Numbered from the stretch's first letter, positions 33,234 to 43,505 are shown. The stretch is DNA of 64,000 nucleotides from an uncultured Burkholderiales bacterium (GCA_903820745.1 CAIJIT010000162.1:1-64000), one strand, 5' to 3'. The notes: generated by a model not told the origin, from the letters alone. A program made the numbers and translations.

Positions 33234-35203
33234 CAGGCAGCCTTTTGCGTTGCAGGAAAAGTCCGGGTATCGACGATTTTCAAATCCGCCGAAATCGACC
33301 CGCTGCGGCCATCCTCGAACTTCACCGCGGTCTCGATGAACTGGGAACTCGCGCCGGAGTAGAGCGCCTCGATCAGCAGCGCATATTTTTCGGCGATCGC
33401 CCCGCGTTTGACCTTGCGCGTCCGGGTCAGTTCACCATCATCGGCATCGAGTTCCTTGTGCAGGATCAGGAAACGGCTGATCTGGCTGCCGGCCAGCAAT
33501 TGATCCTGGGCCAGATCGGCATTGATCTGCTCGACGCATTCGCGGATCAACTGATAGACCTCGGGCTTTTGCGCCAGATCGGCATAGCCGGCATAGGGCA
33601 GATTGCGCCGCTCAGCCCAGTTGCCGGCGGCGTCAAAGTCAATATTGATGAAGGCGCAGGCCCGGTCACGCTGGTCACCGAAAGCCACCGCCTCCTTGAT
33701 GAAGGGAAAGAATTTCAGTTTGTTCTCGATATATTTGGGCGCAAACATCGCCCCGTCAAACGCGCCACCGACCAGGCGTCCGACATCCTTGGCCCGGTCG
33801 ATGATCTTCAGGTGGCCGGACGCATCGATGAAGCCGGCGTCACCGGTGTGGTACCAGCCATCAGCCGTCAACACCTCAGCGGTGGCGGCTTCGTTCTTGT
33901 AATAGCCTTTCAACAGGCCGGGCGACTTGACCAGGATTTCGCCGCTGTCTGCCAGCTTGATTTCAACCCCTTCGATCGGCACGCCGACCGTATCGGCGCG
34001 CGCTTGATGGTCGGGCTGCAGGCAGACAAACACCGCGGTTTCAGTCGAGCCGTAGAGCTGTTTCAGATTGATGCCGATCGAGCGGTAAAAACTGAACAGG
34101 TCCGGGCCGATCGCCTCGCCCGCCGTGTAGGCGACACGCACGCGCGACATGCCCAGGGTATTGCGCAGCGGCCCGTAGATCGCCAGATTGCCCAAGGCAT
34201 ATTTGCAACGGTCGAGCAGGCTCACCGGACTGCCCGACATCAAGGCCGGGCCAACGCGCCGCGCCAATGTCATGCAGGTCGAAAACAACCAGCGCTTGGT
34301 GCTCGACGCGTCCTCCATTCGGATCATCACGCTGGTCAGCAAGCCTTCAAACACGCGCGGCGGCGCAAAGTAATAGGTCGGGCCGATCTCATTCAAATCG
34401 ATCGCCACCGTGCTCGCCGACTCAGGGCAATTCACCACATAACCGCAGGCCATCCATTGCGCATAGCTGAAGATGTTCTGGCCGATCCAGGCCGGCGGCA
34501 AATAAGCCAGCACTTCCTCGGAATGGCTCAGATTGTCGAAGCGCGCACCGGCCTGCGCGCGGTCGATCAGGCTGCTGTGCGTATGCACGACACCCTTCGG
34601 GTTACCGGTCGTACCCGAGGTGAAAAACATCGCTGCAACATCGCCCGGGGCACCGATCGCGACCTGCTTGTCGAAGAAGTCCGGCTGCGCCTTGGCATGC
34701 TCGCGGCCGCTGGCGCAGAGTTCATCGAGCGATGCCAGGCCGGTCTGCGCATAACCGCGCAAGCCGCGCGGATCGTCGAACCAGATATGTTGCAACTGCG
34801 GGCATTGAGCGCGCAGTTCGAGCATCTTGTCGACCTGCTCCTGGTCTTCGACCACGGCAAAAGCGATCTCGGCATTATTGATGGGAAAGACAAATTCCGC
34901 CGCCACCGCATCCTGATAAAGCGGCACCGGAATGGCCCCGAGCGACTGCGCAGCCAGCATGGCAGCGGACAGACGCGGCCGGTTTTCGCCGACGACGACG
35001 ACATGCTGACCACGCTGCAAGCCGGCTTGGGCCAAGCCGTGCGCGAGCTCGCGTACCAGCGCAGCCAGTTGACTCCAGCTCAAGGGCTGCCAGATGCCAT
35101 ATTCCTTCTCGCGCAATGCGGTCGCTGCAGGCCGTTGCGCTGCATGTTCAAGCAAGAGCCGGGGGAAAGTCGTCGCCACCTTGGAACCTCCTGTTGGATG
35201 CAT
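33233..35203 (-). CDS. AMP-dependent acyl-CoA synthetase/ligase (long-chain type)
   Basis: FFTSGTTGNPKGVVHTHSS; YGSTETAVFVCLQPDHQ; GWYHTGDAGFIDASGHLKIIDRAKD. Confidence 0.93.
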   Translation of the reverse strand: MHPTGGSKVATTFPRLLLEHAAQRPAATALREKEYGIWQPLSWSQLAALVRELAHGLAQAGLQRGQHVVVVGENRPRLSAAMLAAQSLGAIPVPLYQDAVAAEFVFPINNAEIAFAVVEDQEQVDKMLELRAQCPQLQHIWFDDPRGLRGYAQTGLASLDELCASGREHAKAQPDFFDKQVAIGAPGDVAAMFFTSGTTGNPKGVVHTHSSLIDRAQAGARFDNLSHSEEVLAYLPPAWIGQNIFSYAQWMACGYVVNCPESASTVAIDLNEIGPTYYFAPPRVFEGLLTSVMIRMEDASSTKRWLFSTCMTLARRVGPALMSGSPVSLLDRCKYALGNLAIYGPLRNTLGMSRVRVAYTAGEAIGPDLFSFYRSIGINLKQLYGSTETAVFVCLQPDHQARADTVGVPIEGVEIKLADSGEILVKSPGLLKGYYKNEAATAEVLTADGWYHTGDAGFIDASGHLKIIDRAKDVGRLVGGAFDGAMFAPKYIENKLKFFPFIKEAVAFGDQRDRACAFINIDFDAAGNWAERRNLPYAGYADLAQKPEVYQLIRECVEQINADLAQDQLLAGSQISRFLILHKELDADDGELTRTRKVKRGAIAEKYALLIEALYSGASSQFIETAVKFEDGRSGSISADLKIVDTRTFPATQKAA

Positions 35204-35270
35204 TGCGCCCGGTATTCAGGCCTCAACGCATCAATACGGTGCAATACTAGACCTCACTTTGACGTCATGT

Positions 35271-35286
35271 TGTCGTTGCGACGACA
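35271..35286. promoter_or_regulatory. Dyad TGTCGT-TGCG-ACGACA, candidate operator between the acyl-CoA ligase operon and the Crp/Fnr gene
   Basis: Perfect 6-bp half-sites with 4-bp spacer in the divergent intergenic region. Confidence 0.5.
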
Positions 35287-35348
35287 TTCCTAGGGACTAC
35301 CCGGGGCGGACTTTCCCTGACTCGCGGGTTAAATCGAGGCCGACAGCG

Positions 35349-36071
35349 ATGCATTCATCACCGACCCAGCCAGGCGCACTGCGCCACCGCGCACGTGCAG
35401 CGACTGCCGTCGAGCTCGATGTGATTCCCTGGTTGGCCCTGCTGGAACCTGCACAGCGACAAGAAGTTGTCGCTCGCCTGCAAGTCGCAGATGCTGAAGT
35501 CGGCGAACGCGTCTGCCGCATTGGCAAGACCGCCAACCTGTGGTTTGGTGTCATCGCCGGCCTGCTGAAGATGAGCAATGATGACTTGGGCAGCCAGGCG
35601 ATCACCTTCACCGGTTTGCCACCTGGAGGCTGGTTCGGCGAGGGCACCCTGCTCAAGCGCGAGGCCTACCGCTACAACGTCCAGGCCTTGCGACGCAGCA
35701 CCGTGGCCGGCCTGCCGATCGAGGTGTTTCACAGCCTGCTCGCAACCAGCATTGGCTTCAACCATTTCATCCTGAAGCAATTGAACGAGCGCCTGGGCCA
35801 GTTCATCGCCGCGCGCGAAATCGACCGCATCTCGGATCCCGACCTGCGCGTCGCACGCAATCTGGCGGCGCTCTTCAATCCGCAGCTTTTCCCCGGCGTC
35901 GGCAGCATGCTCAATATCACCCAGCAGGAGCTCGCCTATCTGGTCGGCCTGTCGCGCCAGCGCGTCAACCAGGCGCTCCATCACCTGGCAGCGTTGGGCT
36001 TGATCCGGATCGAATATGGCGGGCTGCGGGTGCTCGATCTCAGCCGCTTGCAGCGCTTCACCCCGGCATAA
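35349..36071 (+). CDS. Crp/Fnr family transcriptional regulator
   Basis: cNMP-type N-terminal domain and HTH: LNITQQELAYLVGLSRQRVNQALHHLAALGLIRIEYGGLRVLD. Confidence 0.9.
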   Translation: MHSSPTQPGALRHRARAATAVELDVIPWLALLEPAQRQEVVARLQVADAEVGERVCRIGKTANLWFGVIAGLLKMSNDDLGSQAITFTGLPPGGWFGEGTLLKREAYRYNVQALRRSTVAGLPIEVFHSLLATSIGFNHFILKQLNERLGQFIAAREIDRISDPDLRVARNLAALFNPQLFPGVGSMLNITQQELAYLVGLSRQRVNQALHHLAALGLIRIEYGGLRVLDLSRLQRFTPA

Positions 36072-36163
36072 AAACTCTGCCAAAGCCAGCCTGAGCAAGC
36101 TGTACCGGCCCACCGGCCTGTCAATCCACCCTTGGTTTGGCATTCGCAAGCCATCGTCATATA

Positions 36164-36179
36164 CTGTAATTAAATACAG
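36164..36179. promoter_or_regulatory. LexA (SOS) box CTGTAATTAAATACAG
   Basis: Exact CTGT-N8-ACAG consensus within TACTGTAATTAAATACAGTA, 24 bp upstream of imuA. Confidence 0.9.
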
Positions 36180-36202
36180 TAATTTGACGGATTCCTTCTA
36201 CC

Positions 36203-37015
36203 ATGACAACGCCCGCCGCACCACCCGACCCAGCGCCGAAGACAGCCACGCTGGAGAGCCTGCATGCCGGTCTATGGCGCGCCAGCAGCCTGGGTTCGTG
36301 CAGCAGCGCCAGCCTGCCCAGCGGTTTTTCCGCACTCGATGCCTTGCTGCCCGGCGGCGGTTGGCCGACCCGCTGCCTGACCGAAATCATTGGCGACGAT
36401 AGCGACTTGCTGGAATGGCGGCTGCTGGCACCCGCGCTGGGCTCGCTGCTCGATTCATTGCCCCCCCCTGCATCAAAACGCCAGTCCAGCGTCAGCCGCC
36501 CGCTGCTGCTGATCAACCCGCCGCACCACCCGCATCTGCCCGGTCTGCAGGCCTGCGGGCTGCCGGCAAGGCAGCTGGTCTGGATTGCACCGGCAACAAC
36601 GCAGCAGCAGCTCTGGGCCCTCGAGCAGGCGATCAAATCGAATGCGGCCGCAGCCTTGCTGGCCTGGCTGCCGCAAGCCAGACCCGAGCAGATCCGCCGG
36701 CTGCAATGCTGTGCGCAGGGTTTTGATGCGCCGATCTTTCTGTTCCGCCCCTTGTCGGCCATGCAACAGGCATCGAGCGCGCCGCTGCGCTTGCTGTTGA
36801 AGCCGGCGGGCAATCACCTGCAACTGCAGATCCTGAAGCGCCGCGGTCCGGCCAGCGCCTTGCTGTTGAATCTGCCGGCAATGCCGGCAGGACTGGGCCG
36901 GGTCTTGACACCCGCGATGCTGGCAAGGGGCGAAGGCGGCCCGACAAACCCGCCGATCGGCATTGCTTTGGAGCCGCGTCATGCACTGGCTCGCCTGCCT
37001 GCCTTCGCCCATTGA
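36203..37015 (+). CDS. imuA: ImuA (SulA/RecA-like translesion synthesis-associated protein)
   Basis: LPSGFSALDALLPGGGWPTRCLTEIIGD; first gene of LexA-box imuA-imuB-dnaE2 cassette. Confidence 0.88.
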   Translation: MTTPAAPPDPAPKTATLESLHAGLWRASSLGSCSSASLPSGFSALDALLPGGGWPTRCLTEIIGDDSDLLEWRLLAPALGSLLDSLPPPASKRQSSVSRPLLLINPPHHPHLPGLQACGLPARQLVWIAPATTQQQLWALEQAIKSNAAAALLAWLPQARPEQIRRLQCCAQGFDAPIFLFRPLSAMQQASSAPLRLLLKPAGNHLQLQILKRRGPASALLLNLPAMPAGLGRVLTPAMLARGEGGPTNPPIGIALEPRHALARLPAFAH

Positions 37016-38291
37016 CGACGGGCAGGCCCTGGCAAAGCTGCGGCTGCAGGCCCTGTCCTGGTGGGCGCTGCAGTTCACGCCCCGGGTCGCCCGACTGGAA
37101 GACGCGGTGCTGTTCGAAGTGCAGAGCTGCCTGCGCCTGTTTGGCGGTGCTGCGGCGCTGCATCAGCGCGTGCTGCAGCAGGCCGACGCCGCGGGCATGG
37201 ACCTGCACGTCACCGCCTGGGCACCGAGCAGTCTGGGCGCCCTGGCGCTGGCGCGCTGCGGCATCGAAGACGGCATGTCGACACCGCTCGAGCTATTGCT
37301 CAACGCCCTGCCCCTGCATTCATTGAGCGCCGCGCAGGAGCATCGCGCCATGCTGGCACGGCTCGGCTGCCGCAGCCTGGGCGATCTGCGCCGCCTGCCG
37401 CGTGCCGGCCTGGGCAGGCGTTTTGGCAAGGGCCTGGTGCAAGCGCTCGACCAGGCTTATGGCCAGGCGCCTGAAGTGCATCAATGGCTGCAGGCACCGG
37501 ATGTCTTCGAGGCCAAGCTCGAGCTGCCGTTCCGGGTCGAACAGTCGATCGCCTTGCTGCATTACGCGCGCCATCTGCTGGCGCAACTCTGTGCCTGGCT
37601 GGCCGCGCGCCACGCCGGCATCCAGCAGCTCGAACTGCATTGGCTGCACGACAGCATGCGCTCGCGCGAAGCCGGCAGCGGCGCTCACCTGACCCTGCAC
37701 ACCGCCAACAGAACACGCGACTTCGGCCATCTCTCGCGTCTGCTGGCCGAACATCTGGCGCAGCTGACGCTGGCCGCACCGGTCGGCGAGATCAGCCTGA
37801 AAGCCGGCCAGATCCTGCCGCTGGAAGAATTGCCGCTGAGCCTGCTGCCACAGTCACCCGACCAGGCCAATGAAGCGCTGCCGCAATTGCTCGAGCGCCT
37901 GGCATTGCGACTCGGCAGCGACAAGGTGCGCGTTGGCCAGTTGCAGGAAGACCATCGGCCCGAATGCATGCAGGTCTGGCAGGCCTGGCCCGGCACCACG
38001 GCTGCGCCGCCGGCGCGCCGCAGCGACTATCCGCAACCCAGCTGGCTGCTCGACCCGCCGCTGCGTCTGTTGGTGCGGCAAGACCAGCCGCAATACAGGG
38101 GCAAGCTGCAATTGCTGGCAGGGCCGCAGCGGATCGAAGGCGGTTGGTGGGACCCGGCTGAAAGCAGCAACCAGCATCTGCAACGCGATTATTTCGTCGC
38201 CTTGAGCGCACAAGCCGGTTTCCTGTGGATTTACCAGCAGCGGCTGGACCGCGACAAGCCGGGCTGGTTCCTGCACGGCATCTTCGCCTGA
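36981..38291 (+). CDS. imuB: ImuB (Y-family polymerase-like, inactive)
   Basis: MHWLACLPSPIDDGQALAKLRLQALSWWALQFTPRVARLEDAVLFEVQSCLRLFGG; lacks Y-family catalytic carboxylates; synteny. A TTG start at 36963 is an alternative. Confidence 0.9.
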   Translation: MHWLACLPSPIDDGQALAKLRLQALSWWALQFTPRVARLEDAVLFEVQSCLRLFGGAAALHQRVLQQADAAGMDLHVTAWAPSSLGALALARCGIEDGMSTPLELLLNALPLHSLSAAQEHRAMLARLGCRSLGDLRRLPRAGLGRRFGKGLVQALDQAYGQAPEVHQWLQAPDVFEAKLELPFRVEQSIALLHYARHLLAQLCAWLAARHAGIQQLELHWLHDSMRSREAGSGAHLTLHTANRTRDFGHLSRLLAEHLAQLTLAAPVGEISLKAGQILPLEELPLSLLPQSPDQANEALPQLLERLALRLGSDKVRVGQLQEDHRPECMQVWQAWPGTTAAPPARRSDYPQPSWLLDPPLRLLVRQDQPQYRGKLQLLAGPQRIEGGWWDPAESSNQHLQRDYFVALSAQAGFLWIYQQRLDRDKPGWFLHGIFA

Positions 38292-38297
38292 AGCCCC

Positions 38298-41200
38298 ATG
38301 GTCCCCGACTACGCCGAGCTGCATTGCTTGAGCAATTACAGTTTTTTGCGCGGCGCTTCGAATCCGTCCGAGCTGGTGTTGCGCGCTCATCAGCAGGGTT
38401 ATGCCGCGCTGGCATTGACCGATGAATGCTCGCTGGCCGGCATCGTGCGTGCCCATGTCGCAGCCAAGGCCTGCGGCCTGAAGTTGCTGATCGGCAGCGA
38501 ATTCTGCGTCCTCGACGAGCAGGATCAGCCCTTGTTCAAGCTGCTGCTGCTGGCGCGGAATTTGAATGGCTACGGCAACCTCTGCCAGTTCATCACCGAT
38601 CTGCGGCGCATCTCGGAGAAAGGCAAATACAAACTGAACCGGGCCCGGATCGACGCGGCTGCGCTGCAGGATTGCCTGGCCATCCTGCTGCTGCCGCGTG
38701 CGGCCGATGAGGTAGAACTGCTCGCTGCCGGCGATTGGCTGAACCGGCAGTTCGGTGGTCGCTGCTGGATTGGTGTCGAGTTGCTGCGCCAACTCGGCGA
38801 TGCGCTGTGGCTGCAGCGGCTGCGCGCGCTGTCGAGCGCCACCGCCCTGCCCCTGGTCGCCAGCGGCGATGTGCATATGCACCTGCGTTCACGCCAGGCG
38901 CTGCAGGATGTGATGACGGCCACCCGGCTGAACAAGCCGCTGTCCGGATGCGGGGTGGACCTGCAGCCGAATGCCGAAGCCCATCTGCGCAGCCGGCTGC
39001 GGCTGGCGCAGCAATATCCGCCCGACCTGCTGGCGCAGACCCTCGTCGTGGCCTCGAAGTGCGACTTCTCGCTCGACGAAATCCGCTACCAATACCCGAG
39101 CGAAGTGGTTCCGGCCGGGATCACGCCCGCCGCCCATCTGCGGGCCCTGACGCTGGCCGGCATGGACAGACGCTGGCCCGCTGGCGTCGATCCGCGCTGG
39201 CGCGCGCAAATCGAGCATGAACTGGCCTTGATCAATGAGCTCGGCTATCAGCATTACTTCCTGACCGTGGCCGACATCGTGTCTTTTGCCCGCGGTCAGG
39301 GCATCCTCTGCCAGGGGCGCGGTTCTGCCGCCAACTCGGTGGTCTGCTTCTGCCTGCATATCACCGAGGTCGACCCGGCGCGCAGCGCGATGCTGTTCGA
39401 GCGCTTTATCAGCCGCGAGCGCAACGAGCCGCCCGACATCGATGTCGATTTCGAACACCAGCGGCGCGAGGAGGTGATCCAGTATCTGTACCGGAAATAC
39501 GGTCGCGAACGCGCGGCGCTGACCGGCGTCGTCATCAGCTACCGGCCGCGCAGCGCGGTGCGCGACATCGGCCGCGCGCTCGGTCTGACTGAAGCGGTGA
39601 TCGAGCGGCTGGCGCGCGACCACCAAGGCTGGAGCGACGAAGGTCTGCCGGAGTCGCGCTGGCAGCAGTTACCAGCCGAGCTGGGTTTGAGTGAATTGCA
39701 GCTGCGCCAAATGATCGTCCTGACCCGCCAGTTGCTGGGCATGCCGCGTCATCTGAGCCAGCATCCGGGCGGCTTCGTCCTGACGGCGGGGCCGCTGTCG
39801 CGCCTGGTGCCGATCGAGAACGCCGCCATGGCCGAGCGCACGGTGATCGAATGGGACAAGGACGATCTCGACGCGCTGGGGCTGCTGAAAGTCGATGTGC
39901 TGGCGCTGGGCATGCTCAGCGCCTTGCACCGGGCTTTCGATCTGATCAGCCTGATGCGCGGCAGCGAATTCGGCATCAAGGATGTGCCTGAAGGCGATGT
40001 CGCCACCTACGACATGATCTGCAAGGCCGATACCGTCGGCGTGTTCCAGATCGAATCGCGCGCGCAGATGTCGATGCTGCCGCGCTTGCAGCCGCGCTGC
40101 TTTTACGACCTGGTGATCGAAGTTGCGATCGTGCGACCCGGCCCGATCGAAGGCGGCATGATCCACCCTTATCTGAAGAACCGGGCCAAGAAAGCCGCTG
40201 ACATCGAATACCCCAGCGAAGCCTTGAAAGCCGCGCTCGAACGCACCTGCGGCATCCCGATCTTCCAGGAACAGGTGATGCAGGTGGCGATGATCGCGGC
40301 CGGATTTTCAGCCGGCGAAGCTGACCAGTTGCGGCGCGCGATGGCGGCCTGGAAGCGGCCCGGCGAGCTGGCCCAGTTCCAGGAAAAAATCATGCAGGGC
40401 ATGCGCGAGCGCGGCTACAAAGACGAATTCTCCGAAGCGATCTTCAGGCAGATCAAGGGCTTTGCTTCCTACGGTTTCCCCGAATCTCATGCCGCCAGCT
40501 TTGCGCTGCTGACCTATGTGTCATGCTGGATCAAATGCCATGAACCGGCAGCCTTTTTGTGCGCGCTGCTGAATTCGCAGCCGCTGGGCTTTTACGCACC
40601 GAGCCAGTTGGTGCAGGATGCGCAGCGGCATCAGGTCGAGGTGCGTCCGGTCGAGGTCAACGCCAGCGGCGTGATGAGCCAACTGGCGCAGCGCCCTGGT
40701 CACAAGCAAGCGGCTGTCAGGCTCGGCCTGCAGTTGATCGATGGTCTGGGCATGGCCGCCGCGCAACGCATCGTCAGCGCGCGATCCAGCGGCCGTTTCA
40801 GCGACGCGCAGGACCTGGCCTTGCGCGCCGGACTCGATCAACAGGACATGCAGCAACTGGCGGCGGCCGATGCGCTGCGCTCGCTTGCCGGCCATCGCCG
40901 CCAGCAGGTCTGGCAAGCTTCGGGCTTGCGCGCGATGCCGGCGCTGCTGCGCGGTGCGGCCGGTGCTGAAGCGGCGCAAGACCTGGCGCCAGCCGCCGAA
41001 GGTGAGGAAGTCGTCTGGGACTATGCCGCCACCGGCCTGACGTTGCGCAGCCATCCGCTGAAACTGCTGCGACCACAGCTCGCCAAGCGCGGCCTGATGA
41101 ACGCCGAACAGCTGCTGGATTGGCCCGACGGCCGGATCGCCAGAGCCTGCGGCATCATCACCGTGCGCCAGCGCCCTTCGACCGCCAAAGGCGTGCTGTT

Positions 41201-41414
41201 TCTCTCGCTGGAAGACGAAAGCGGCAGCGTGCAGGTGGTCGTCTGGCCCGATGTCTATGCAGCCAATCGCCCCTTGATCCTGGCCGCCAGACTGCTGGCC
41301 GTACAAGGCGTCTGGCAGCATCAGCAAGGCGTGCGCAACCTGCTGGCGCGCAGCTTCGAGGACCTAACGCCACTGCTCGGCAGCTTGCAGATGGAAAGCC
41401 GGAATTTCAGGTGA
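38298..41414 (+). CDS. dnaE2: Error-prone DNA polymerase III alpha subunit DnaE2
   Basis: 1038 aa; YAELHCLSNYSFLRGASNPSELVLRAHQQGYAALALTDECSLAGIVRAH; GRGSAANSVVCFCL; C-terminal SRNFR. Confidence 0.97.
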   Translation: MVPDYAELHCLSNYSFLRGASNPSELVLRAHQQGYAALALTDECSLAGIVRAHVAAKACGLKLLIGSEFCVLDEQDQPLFKLLLLARNLNGYGNLCQFITDLRRISEKGKYKLNRARIDAAALQDCLAILLLPRAADEVELLAAGDWLNRQFGGRCWIGVELLRQLGDALWLQRLRALSSATALPLVASGDVHMHLRSRQALQDVMTATRLNKPLSGCGVDLQPNAEAHLRSRLRLAQQYPPDLLAQTLVVASKCDFSLDEIRYQYPSEVVPAGITPAAHLRALTLAGMDRRWPAGVDPRWRAQIEHELALINELGYQHYFLTVADIVSFARGQGILCQGRGSAANSVVCFCLHITEVDPARSAMLFERFISRERNEPPDIDVDFEHQRREEVIQYLYRKYGRERAALTGVVISYRPRSAVRDIGRALGLTEAVIERLARDHQGWSDEGLPESRWQQLPAELGLSELQLRQMIVLTRQLLGMPRHLSQHPGGFVLTAGPLSRLVPIENAAMAERTVIEWDKDDLDALGLLKVDVLALGMLSALHRAFDLISLMRGSEFGIKDVPEGDVATYDMICKADTVGVFQIESRAQMSMLPRLQPRCFYDLVIEVAIVRPGPIEGGMIHPYLKNRAKKAADIEYPSEALKAALERTCGIPIFQEQVMQVAMIAAGFSAGEADQLRRAMAAWKRPGELAQFQEKIMQGMRERGYKDEFSEAIFRQIKGFASYGFPESHAASFALLTYVSCWIKCHEPAAFLCALLNSQPLGFYAPSQLVQDAQRHQVEVRPVEVNASGVMSQLAQRPGHKQAAVRLGLQLIDGLGMAAAQRIVSARSSGRFSDAQDLALRAGLDQQDMQQLAAADALRSLAGHRRQQVWQASGLRAMPALLRGAAGAEAAQDLAPAAEGEEVVWDYAATGLTLRSHPLKLLRPQLAKRGLMNAEQLLDWPDGRIARACGIITVRQRPSTAKGVLFLSLEDESGSVQVVVWPDVYAANRPLILAARLLAVQGVWQHQQGVRNLLARSFEDLTPLLGSLQMESRNFR

Positions 41415-41705
41415 ACGGGGGGCGATCAAGCGAAGATGTCAGCGCCTGCGTATGCCCACGCGATGCCCGGGGCCCGACAACCAGGTCGGATGGATAAGAA
41501 TTGCCGGCAACAGCCGCAAAACAGATTGAAGTCATGGTTTTAACTCCGTGGTTTGCGGAGATTCATGCACAGCCGCCTGACCCGGATGAGTCAGATCAAC
41601 CCGCAACCATTTCCTGGCGCCGCAGCGACCGATCAGACCCGACCGGACTCCTATACTTTCAGGCTCCGGGCCTGAAGCAACTTCACCTAGCGAATTCTCA
41701 ACTGC

Positions 41706-43487
41706 ATGCACAAGGCTTCTGCATCGCCATCGAATGACAGCAAGCCCGGCCGACTCCAGCGCTGGGCACCCGGTCTAGCGATGCTATTCCAGTACCAATC
41801 GGCCTGGTTGGTCAAGGACATCATGGCCGGACTGGTACTGAGCGCTTTGCTGGTGCCGGTCGGCATCGGTTATGCGCAGGCCTCGGGCCTGCCCGGGATT
41901 CATGGCCTCTACGCGACCATCATTCCTTTGATCGTCTACGCAATCTTCGGCCCCAGCCGCATCATGGTGCTGGGCCCGGATTCGACCCTGGCCGCACTGA
42001 TCGCGGCCTTGATCCTGCCGATGGCCGCCGGCAATGTCGACCGCGCGATCGCGCTGGCCGGCATGCTGGCGCTGCTGTCGGGCGCCTGCTCCTTGCTGAT
42101 CGGGCTGGCCAGGCTGGGCCTGATCGCTGATCTGCTGTCCAAACCGATACGCATCGGTTTCCTCAATGCGATTGCGCTGACGATCTCGATCGGCCAACTG
42201 CCCAAGCTGTTCGGCCTGCCGGTCAGCGGCGATGTCTGGCTGGAATGGACCAGGCAACTGTTTCAGGGCATCGCCGATGGCCACAGCAATCCGGTGGCAC
42301 TGGCCTTGGGAGTCACGAGCCTGGCGCTGATCCTGCTGCTGCAGCGGTACCGGCCCCATTGGCCCGGCATCCTGCTTGCGGTTGGCTTGAGCAGCGGGAT
42401 CTCGGCAGCCTTCGATCTGAACGGCACCGCGGGCCTGGCGGTGCTCGGCAACTTGCCGCAAGGCCTGCCGGCCTTGCGGATTCCCCAGCTCGCGCTGCAT
42501 GACATCCTGCAGTTGCTACCTGGCGCGCTGATCATCGCCTTGCTGTCGTTTGCCGACACGGCAGTGCTGTCGCGTTCGCTGGCACAGCGCGGCGGCTATC
42601 AGGTCAATCAAAACCAGGAAATGATCGCGCTCGGCGCAGCCAATCTGGCCAGCGGGCTGTTCCAGGGTTTTTCGGTCAGCAGCAGTGCCTCACGCACACC
42701 GGTCGTCGCTGCGGCTGGCGCCAGGTCCCAGCTGGCGGCCTTGATCGGAGCCCTCAGCGTCGCCTCGCTGCTGCTGTTCGCGCCGGGTCTGCTGAGCAGT
42801 CTGCCAAGCGCCGCGCTCGGCGCGGTGGTGATTGCCGCTTGCTGGTCGTTTGTTGACCTGCGCGGCATGTGGGCGCTGTACCGACTGCGCCGGATCGAGT
42901 TTGCGCTCGCCCTGACCAGCTTTCTGGGGGTAGCGATGGTCGGGGTGATCGAAGGCATTGTCATCGCGATCACATTGACCTTGCTGGTGCTGGTCTGGAA
43001 CACCTGGCACCCTCATTTCGCCGTGCTGGCGCGCGTCGACGGCGCCAAGGGCTATCACGATCTGCTGCGTCACCCTGAAGGCAGGCAGGTGCCGGGCGTG
43101 CTGCTGTTCCGCTGGGACGCACCCTTGTTCTTTGCCAATGCGGAGATTTTTCGACAGCAGTTGCTGCGTGCCCTGGCGCACCCGGCGCAGCCAGCAACTG
43201 CCCCGACAATATGGGTGGTGGTGGCAGCGGATGCGATCTCTGATGTCGACGTCACCGCAGCCGATACCCTGACTGCCCTGCACCATGACTTGCAGCAGCA
43301 AGGGATCATGCTGCGCTTCGCCGGGTTGAAAGGCCCGGTGAAGGATCGCCTGAATCATTACGGCACACTCGACCTGATCGGGCATGAGATTTTCTTCCCG
43401 ACGGTGGGGCAAGCCGTACATCACTATCGGGATACCTACAAGCTCGACTGGAAGGACTGGGATGAAGGCGAGAATGGCGTACTTTGA
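41706..43487 (+). CDS. SulP family anion (sulfate) permease with STAS domain
   Basis: DIMAGLVLSALLVPVGIGYAQASGLPGIHGLYATIIPLIVYAIFGPSRIMVLGPDST; C-terminal STAS region. Confidence 0.94.
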   Translation: MHKASASPSNDSKPGRLQRWAPGLAMLFQYQSAWLVKDIMAGLVLSALLVPVGIGYAQASGLPGIHGLYATIIPLIVYAIFGPSRIMVLGPDSTLAALIAALILPMAAGNVDRAIALAGMLALLSGACSLLIGLARLGLIADLLSKPIRIGFLNAIALTISIGQLPKLFGLPVSGDVWLEWTRQLFQGIADGHSNPVALALGVTSLALILLLQRYRPHWPGILLAVGLSSGISAAFDLNGTAGLAVLGNLPQGLPALRIPQLALHDILQLLPGALIIALLSFADTAVLSRSLAQRGGYQVNQNQEMIALGAANLASGLFQGFSVSSSASRTPVVAAAGARSQLAALIGALSVASLLLFAPGLLSSLPSAALGAVVIAACWSFVDLRGMWALYRLRRIEFALALTSFLGVAMVGVIEGIVIAITLTLLVLVWNTWHPHFAVLARVDGAKGYHDLLRHPEGRQVPGVLLFRWDAPLFFANAEIFRQQLLRALAHPAQPATAPTIWVVVAADAISDVDVTAADTLTALHHDLQQQGIMLRFAGLKGPVKDRLNHYGTLDLIGHEIFFPTVGQAVHHYRDTYKLDWKDWDEGENGVL

Positions 43488-43505
43488 GAAAAACGAGGGG
43501 ACCCG

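Noticed and set aside
33245-35293. 682-aa plus-strand ORF
   Set aside because: Antisense to the acyl-CoA ligase; shadow ORF from high third-position GC.
36981-38291. ImuB as an active Y-family polymerase
   Set aside because: N-terminal catalytic acidic motif not seen and synteny fits ImuB, known as a catalytically inactive adaptor.
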